A stretch of DNA of 64,000 nucleotides from JAWPMT01 sp965267435. GTDB lineage: Bacteria > Bacteroidota > Bacteroidia > Cytophagales > Cyclobacteriaceae. Shown in pieces: positions 59,096-64,000 of the stretch; position 1 is the first letter of the stretch; every line of letters begins with the position of its first letter. Location: contig OZ253960.1 of the NCBI GenBank assembly GCA_965267435.1, forward strand, positions 5,022,001 to 5,086,000. Reading direction: 5' to 3'. The notes below the pieces were generated by a model, which was not told the origin of the DNA, did no database searches, and worked only from the letters and a program-made list of their open reading frames with translations. A program made the translations under genes and the position numbers.

Positions 59096-59878
59096 ATGGA
59101 AAATTTCCAAAATCTACTCCTTGAACGCGATGGTAATATTATGGTCATTACCATCAACAGAGAGAAGAAGCTCAACGCTCTCAACCAGGCGACACTGGCA
59201 GAGCTGAAGGAGGCAATCCAGATTGTCTATGACGATCAGGAGATAAGGGGTGTGATGATTGTTGGTTCTGGAGAAAAGGCCTTTGTGGCTGGCGCCGACA
59301 TCTCCGAGTTCATCGAAGTCAATGAGATGAATGGCCGTAAATTCTCAGAAGAAGGGCAAGAGATCTTTCAAATGATTGAAGATTGCCAAACACCTGTGAT
59401 CGCAGTGGTCAATGGTTTTGCTCTTGGTGGCGGCTGCGAACTGGCCATGGCTTGCCATATGCGCGTGGCGACAAAAGATGCCAGGTTTGGCCAGCCCGAG
59501 GTTAACCTGGGGATCATACCTGGATATGGAGGCACTCAGCGCCTCACACAGTTGATCGGGAAGGGCCGTGCCTTCGAATATGCGATGACGGGAGATATGA
59601 TTGACGCACAGCGAGGCTATGAGATGGGACTGGTGAATCACATCGCTGAAACGAAGACGGATGCAGTCCAACTGGCAAGGGCGATCCTCACGAAGATCGA
59701 GGAAAAAGCACCTAAGGCTATCGATATGGTTGTCGACTGTATCAACGCCGTGCATACTTCGGAGAATGGTTACCAAACTGAGGCCAACGCTTTTGCCAAG
59801 TGTTTTGCCACAGAAGACTTCAAGGAGGGAGCGACAGCTTTCCTAGAAAAGCGCAAACCAGTTTTCAAAGGAGAGTAA
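59096..59878 (+). CDS. Enoyl-CoA hydratase (crotonase family)
   Basis: The ATG at 59096 (MENFQNLLLERDGNIMVITI) is preferred; an upstream ATG at 59060 adds 12 residues. The 260-residue protein has the oxyanion-hole motif AFVAGADISEF and the catalytic Glu region FGQPEVNLGIIPGYGGTQRL, with both Glu residues of active hydratases. It adds water to 2-trans-enoyl-CoA in fatty-acid or amino-acid breakdown. Confidence 0.93.
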   Translation: MENFQNLLLERDGNIMVITINREKKLNALNQATLAELKEAIQIVYDDQEIRGVMIVGSGEKAFVAGADISEFIEVNEMNGRKFSEEGQEIFQMIEDCQTPVIAVVNGFALGGGCELAMACHMRVATKDARFGQPEVNLGIIPGYGGTQRLTQLIGKGRAFEYAMTGDMIDAQRGYEMGLVNHIAETKTDAVQLARAILTKIEEKAPKAIDMVVDCINAVHTSENGYQTEANAFAKCFATEDFKEGATAFLEKRKPVFKGE

Positions 59879-59896
59879 GTCTCTCTCCACCTCATA

Positions 59897-61390
59897 ATGC
59901 TAAAAAAACTTCTCGGCGAAACAGCGCTGTACGGATTGAGTAGCATCATCGGTAGGGCCCTCAATTTCCTTTTACTACCTTTTTACACGGGCATATTTCT
60001 CCCGGGGGAATACGGCGTAGTCACTGACATCTATGTCCTCATAGCTTTTTTAAACATTGTCTTCACTTTCGGGATGGAGACGACTTTTTTTCGCTACGCA
60101 ACGAAGCATAAGTCGAGCTCCAGCGAGTATTTCCGAATGGCGCAGAGTATCCTTCTGTCGGTCAGTCTGCTACTGGCGGGGGCAATCTTCCTGCTGTCTA
60201 ACCCGATAGCGAATCTGCTGGGCTACGGCGACAGTGATTTCCTGATTCGCTGCATGGCCCTGATTCTATTGTTTGATGCTTTGGCGGCAGTACCCTTCGC
60301 CCGGCTAAGATTAGAGGGAAAAGCGTGGCAATTTGCGTCGTACAGGCTGTCAAGCATCGCGATCAATATTTTTCTCAATATCTTCTTTCTGTTCATATGC
60401 CCGCGGCTGTTGGCCATGGAGGCATTTCCAGGCTACGACCTGATCGATCGGATTTATGACCGTGATTTTGGGGTCGGCTACGTACTGCTGTCCAATGTGA
60501 TCTCCAACAGTTTCTTTTTCCTGTATTTCCTGCCGACGTGGAGGAGATTTCGCCCATTGTGGGATCGTGCGAGCGTACGACAGATGATTCGCTATTCGTC
60601 ACCCCTGATCATACTGGGATTGGCGGGTATTACGAATGAGATGCTATCCCGGCAATTGATCAAGTACATATTGCCTGAGGGCTTTTATCCCAACCGGACA
60701 AATCTCGAAGTGCTTGGGATCTTTGGCGCGGCGTACAAGTTGTCCGTATTCATGACGTTGGTAGTGCAGGCATTCAAGTACGCTTACGAGCCCTTTTTCT
60801 TCAAGAATGCGGCAGAACCCAATTCCAGGGCTCTCAATAGCAAAGTGATGACGGCCTTCGTGGCCTTTACATGCGGGGGCTGGATAGTGATCATCACAGT
60901 GCTGCCAGAGCTGGCACCTATCTTCCTGAGAAAGGCAGACTACCTGGAGGCTTTGGGCATCGTGCCTATACTCTTGGGGGCAGGAGTCTTATTGGGGATT
61001 TTCTACAATTTATCGGTTTGGTACAAGCTTACCGAGACCAATTGGTATGGGGCGATCATCACTACGGTGGGAGCCGCCGTAACCATCGTATTGAATGTTG
61101 TTTTGATCCCTCACTACGGTTACATGGGGAGTGCATGGGCGTCGTTGTTTACATATTTGACGATGGTGATCATCAGCTATCTGTGGGGTCAGCGGATCTA
61201 TCCAGTACCGTACCAGTTGCTAAGGATCTTCTTATTCTTCGGCCTGGCGATGGCTACAGTGATGGCCCTGACGTATCTACCATTGTCTATAGCAGGCAGG
61301 TATGCCTTCGGTTTTGGCGCATTTGCAGTCCTTGCCATGGCATTCTGGAAAATGGAAAAGCCAAAACTATTATCTACTTTTGAGCGTTGA
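59897..61390 (+). CDS. Oligosaccharide/lipid flippase of the MOP superfamily
   Basis: The 497-residue protein has 12 to 14 spans and the polysaccharide-biosynthesis opening LLGETALYGLSSIIGRALNF. LLLPFYTGIFLPGEYGVVTD and the second half (YKLSVFMTLVVQAFKYAYEP) fit Wzx/MurJ-like flippases that carry lipid-linked sugars to the periplasmic face. No glycosyltransferases are next to it; it is 18 bp after the hydratase gene, so the cluster is mixed in function. Confidence 0.85.
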   Translation: MLKKLLGETALYGLSSIIGRALNFLLLPFYTGIFLPGEYGVVTDIYVLIAFLNIVFTFGMETTFFRYATKHKSSSSEYFRMAQSILLSVSLLLAGAIFLLSNPIANLLGYGDSDFLIRCMALILLFDALAAVPFARLRLEGKAWQFASYRLSSIAINIFLNIFFLFICPRLLAMEAFPGYDLIDRIYDRDFGVGYVLLSNVISNSFFFLYFLPTWRRFRPLWDRASVRQMIRYSSPLIILGLAGITNEMLSRQLIKYILPEGFYPNRTNLEVLGIFGAAYKLSVFMTLVVQAFKYAYEPFFFKNAAEPNSRALNSKVMTAFVAFTCGGWIVIITVLPELAPIFLRKADYLEALGIVPILLGAGVLLGIFYNLSVWYKLTETNWYGAIITTVGAAVTIVLNVVLIPHYGYMGSAWASLFTYLTMVIISYLWGQRIYPVPYQLLRIFLFFGLAMATVMALTYLPLSIAGRYAFGFGAFAVLAMAFWKMEKPKLLSTFER

Positions 61391-61487
61391 TTTACACCGC
61401 GTTGCAATCCCAAAATTTATGGAAGAGAGCTACGATTGTAGCGTCAGGCGAATATGAATACAGAAGGTTCCTAAAGGCCCGGAGGAT

Positions 61488-63203
61488 ATGGTGAAGAAAG
61501 GTATTGTCATTTTTTGTATCGCAGGTTTGCTATCGACCGGTGTGGAGGCACAGGGCAAGAAGAAGTCCAGGTCCTCGCTGCGGGATAGGACAGAGAACGT
61601 CGATTTTAAGGCTGAGAGCGCGCTCATCGAAGCGGAGAAACAGCTGATTCTTGAAAACTACACGAAAGCCTACGAACTCTTCCTCGTTGCGAATGAGTTG
61701 AGCCCTGACAACGCAGCAATCAATTTCAAATTGGCGGAGGTACTCCTCAAGAATGGGGACAAGGAAAAAGCGTTGACACATGCGCAGAGGGCCCTCGAAC
61801 TGGACCCCGAAAACAAATATTACTACCTTCTCAATGCCGAGGTCCTACAATCCCTGGGGGATCTGCAGGGTGCCGCCAGGGTGTTTGAGGTGATGACCTC
61901 TCGCCTGGAAGGCACTGAGCAATACCTATTTGATCTGGCGCTCATCTACCAGTACCAAAACAAGCTCGACGATGCTCTGAGCGTCTACAAAAGGGCTGAA
62001 GAGCACTATGGGAATACGGAGGCCCTTCTTCTTGAAAAGCAAAAGATCCTACTGAAGAAAGGTGATCTGGAGGCCTTAATTGCTGAATGGGATCGACTGA
62101 TCCTGGAAAATCCTGACGAGCCTCGATACACGATCAAATTGGTGGAGCTGCTGATTAGCAATGAGCAATTTGAGGAAGCCAACCAGCGACTGCTTGCTCT
62201 CAAAGAGAAAGAGGAGTCAGCACAGGTGGATCTTCTATTGTCGGAGATAGAACGCAAGAAAGGCAATCTGACCGGAGCACTTGAGCTCTTGAAAGCCCCA
62301 CTGCAAAGCAAGCAGATAGACATAGATGAAAAGCTCAAGCTATTGGGGAGCTACATTCGCTACTTGCCCAATGAAGAGGTCAAAACGAGTATCCTCGAAG
62401 CGTCCGATTACCTGGCCACTGAGTTTGCCGAGAACTATACGGTCCAGGCTTTTGCTGGTGATCTCGCGTACCAGATTGGTGACAGGAAAGACGCCATAGG
62501 TTACTATCTGCGGGCGATCACTCTGGGACCTGCCAACTATGCCGTTTGGCAGAATATCATTCAGCTGGAAATGCAGGAGTCGCAATATGACAGTGTCATT
62601 GTACACGCTGATCAGGCGCTGGAGTACTTCCCCAATCAGGCGATTTTCTATCTCTTCAGCGGCGTGGCCAACTATGCCCAAAGTGAGTACCGCAAAGCGG
62701 TACAGGTCCTGGAGCTTGGCAAGCGATACACGACTGACAACCGGCTACTAGGTCAGTTTTATGGCCAACTTGGGGATGCCTACAATGGCCTCGAGGACCA
62801 TGCGAAGTCAGACATGTCCTATGAAGAGGCATTGAAGCTGGACCCATCCAACGACCATGTGCTCAACAATTACAGCTATTTCCTTTCTCTTCGCAATGAG
62901 AAAATGGACCGCGCTCGTGAGATGGGCAGCAAGCTGATCGCGGCCAATCCGGATAATCCCACCTACCTGGATACTTACGGATGGGTGCTTTACGTTTTGG
63001 GAGAGTATGAGGAGGCGAAAAAGCTTCTGGAAAGAGCCGCGGAGCTGGACGAGGATGGCACCATCATTGAGCACTATGGCGATGTGCTGTTCCGTTTGGG
63101 AGATATCGACGCTGCGGTGGAGCAGTGGGAACGAGCAAGCAGAACAGATGAGGCTTCAGACAATATTCAGAAGAAAATTGAGGATCGGAAAATTTATGAG
63201 TAA
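61488..63203 (+). CDS. Exported TPR-repeat protein
   Basis: The 571-residue protein has a signal peptide (about 1-20, ending VEAQ) and 12 or more TPR helix pairs (YTKAYELFLVANELSPDNAA, YRKAVQVLELGKRYTTDNRL and others) across its whole length. TPR solenoids scaffold protein complexes; here the periplasm is the likely site. A GGAGG sequence lies just before the ATG. It overlaps the DUF4292 gene by 8 bp and comes before an EnvC-like gene, a Bacteroidota cell-wall/lipoprotein cluster. Confidence 0.85.
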   Translation: MVKKGIVIFCIAGLLSTGVEAQGKKKSRSSLRDRTENVDFKAESALIEAEKQLILENYTKAYELFLVANELSPDNAAINFKLAEVLLKNGDKEKALTHAQRALELDPENKYYYLLNAEVLQSLGDLQGAARVFEVMTSRLEGTEQYLFDLALIYQYQNKLDDALSVYKRAEEHYGNTEALLLEKQKILLKKGDLEALIAEWDRLILENPDEPRYTIKLVELLISNEQFEEANQRLLALKEKEESAQVDLLLSEIERKKGNLTGALELLKAPLQSKQIDIDEKLKLLGSYIRYLPNEEVKTSILEASDYLATEFAENYTVQAFAGDLAYQIGDRKDAIGYYLRAITLGPANYAVWQNIIQLEMQESQYDSVIVHADQALEYFPNQAIFYLFSGVANYAQSEYRKAVQVLELGKRYTTDNRLLGQFYGQLGDAYNGLEDHAKSDMSYEEALKLDPSNDHVLNNYSYFLSLRNEKMDRAREMGSKLIAANPDNPTYLDTYGWVLYVLGEYEEAKKLLERAAELDEDGTIIEHYGDVLFRLGDIDAAVEQWERASRTDEASDNIQKKIEDRKIYE

Positions 63204-63921
63204 GAGTGCTTTCGTAGCGCTATCGCTGCTATTGATCTTCTCATGCAAAGATAGACTGGTCAGTTTCAATCGGGACCTGGCAGTTGATCACTTCACTTTT
63301 GAGTTCATGCAGGCACGAGCCAAAGTCCGGTATGCTGACGGCAAGCAAAGTGTCAACGCTATTGCGAATATTAGGATCAAAAAAGACAGCATCATCTGGA
63401 TGTCAGTGAGCAAAGTCGGGATCGAAGGTGCGCGCCTGTTGATCAACCCGGATTCGGTGCTCATCATCGACAAGCTCAACAAAAAGTACATCACCTACTC
63501 CTTTGAAGAGCTCAGCAAGGAATTTGATTTTGACATCGACTATCACCTTGTGGAGTCCGTCGTCCTGGGCAACCTGATTTATCCATATGAGAAGGAGAAG
63601 GTGAAAAGAGCGGAGGGGTTTCTCACCTACGATCAACAGCTGGAAAACTTCCTGTTCAACAATTCCATAGGGACCGATACCAGGAAGCTGGAAAAGTTGC
63701 AGGTCGAGGATGTGATCACCAAGAATACTATTTCAGTAAATTACGGTGACTTTCAGCAAGTCAGCCAGGAGATTTTTCCGTTTTCTATAGACGCATCGAT
63801 CATCTACGTTGAGAAGTCCAAGAAAAACATCGACATCAATATTGGTTTCAGCAAAGCCGAAATTGGTAATGAGCCTCTCAGCTTTCCATTCCGTGCTCCC
63901 TCGCGTTATCGAAAAATCTAA
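63196..63921 (+). CDS. DUF4292 lipoprotein
   Basis: The ATG at 63196 starts a lipoprotein (LLLIFSCKD, lipobox Cys near 17); a longer frame from 63007 reads through the TPR gene and is discarded. The 241-residue mature part (FEFMQARAKVRYADGKQSVN, IIWMSVSKVGIEGARLLINP) resembles LolB-like beta/alpha folds assigned to DUF4292. The proposed role is lipoprotein or outer-membrane delivery. It precedes the EnvC-like gene by overlap. Confidence 0.78.
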   Translation: MSKSAFVALSLLLIFSCKDRLVSFNRDLAVDHFTFEFMQARAKVRYADGKQSVNAIANIRIKKDSIIWMSVSKVGIEGARLLINPDSVLIIDKLNKKYITYSFEELSKEFDFDIDYHLVESVVLGNLIYPYEKEKVKRAEGFLTYDQQLENFLFNNSIGTDTRKLEKLQVEDVITKNTISVNYGDFQQVSQEIFPFSIDASIIYVEKSKKNIDINIGFSKAEIGNEPLSFPFRAPSRYRKI

Positions 63922-64000
63922 ATTGAGGGTAGTCATTGTCGCCCTAGTCTTGCTCTGCGCTGGCTCCGTCTGTGCTCAGAAGAACAAGTCGCAGCTAGAG
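63893..64000 (+). CDS. EnvC-like / M23-associated exported protein, 5' end only
   Basis: From GTG at 63893 the frame reads 10 residues, then a signal peptide (LRVVIVALVLLCAGSVCAQ) and KNKSQLE at the window edge; a TTG at 63923 is an alternative start that gives the signal peptide directly. Coiled-coil EnvC-type murein hydrolase activators begin in this way and commonly follow DUF4292 genes in Bacteroidota. Only about 36 residues are visible, so the call rests mainly on context. Confidence 0.4.
   Translation, partial: MLPRVIEKSKLRVVIVALVLLCAGSVCAQKNKSQLE

Overview
The window is a chromosomal segment of a Bacteroidota bacterium, most likely a Cytophagales member. The grounds are: a SprE/PorW-type type IX secretion gene at the left edge; an ATP synthase operon that holds a, c, b, delta, alpha and gamma but no beta or epsilon; several families largely confined to this phylum (DUF4097-type beta-solenoid proteins, DUF4292, DUF4293, DUF4920); a GH13_8-like glycogen branching enzyme; and promoter-like sites of the Bacteroidota form TTTG - about 20 nt - TAnnTTTG. 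No phage, integron, CRISPR array or insertion sequence was recognised.

Layout. 0-9 kb: divergent sprE/porW, then a rightward run of an M23 peptidase, a bactofilin, atpZ, an AtpI-like gene and atpBEFHAG. 9-14.4 kb: a UbiA-like membrane protein coupled to a methyltransferase, then an ECF sigma factor, a single-pass membrane protein, a secreted solenoid protein, two barrel-like secreted proteins and a DUF4920 protein. 14.6-20 kb: a tRNA-Pro with anticodon AGG, small proteins, a DUF5009/NagX-like acyltransferase, a TIGR04076 protein, an aldo/keto reductase and a sodium-coupled transporter. 20-31 kb: a WG-repeat protein, a GSGD-repeat solenoid protein, 6-phosphofructokinase, a lipoprotein, a membrane zinc-ribbon protein and a sulfatase, separated by repeat-rich spacers. 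31-38 kb: two PadR-controlled transcription units (one with a multi-pass membrane protein, one with an FtsX/MacB-type permease), a Nudix hydrolase, an SDR and a SUMF1-domain gene broken by an in-frame amber codon. 38-43 kb: a fused FAD/iron-sulfur dehydrogenase and glycogen branching enzyme. 43-46.5 kb: a second ECF sigma / anti-sigma / double-solenoid operon. 46.5-64 kb: a bile-acid-symporter-family transporter, acyltransferase, MORN-like protein, HtpG, VOC protein, stand-alone receiver, gamma-glutamyltransferase, DUF4293, TruA, ABC exporter, threonine dehydrogenase, enoyl-CoA hydratase, flippase, TPR protein, DUF4292 lipoprotein and the start of an EnvC-like gene.

The most notable material is the pair of sigma/anti-sigma/beta-solenoid loci together with a third, unlinked solenoid protein; the operator-like repeats in front of both padR genes; the amber-interrupted SUMF1 gene; the unusual tRNA-Pro(AGG); a hairpin between atpE and atpF that could set subunit ratios; and a set of dispersed hairpin and repeat elements in the spacers. 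All functional names rest on reading translated motifs by eye; no database search was possible.
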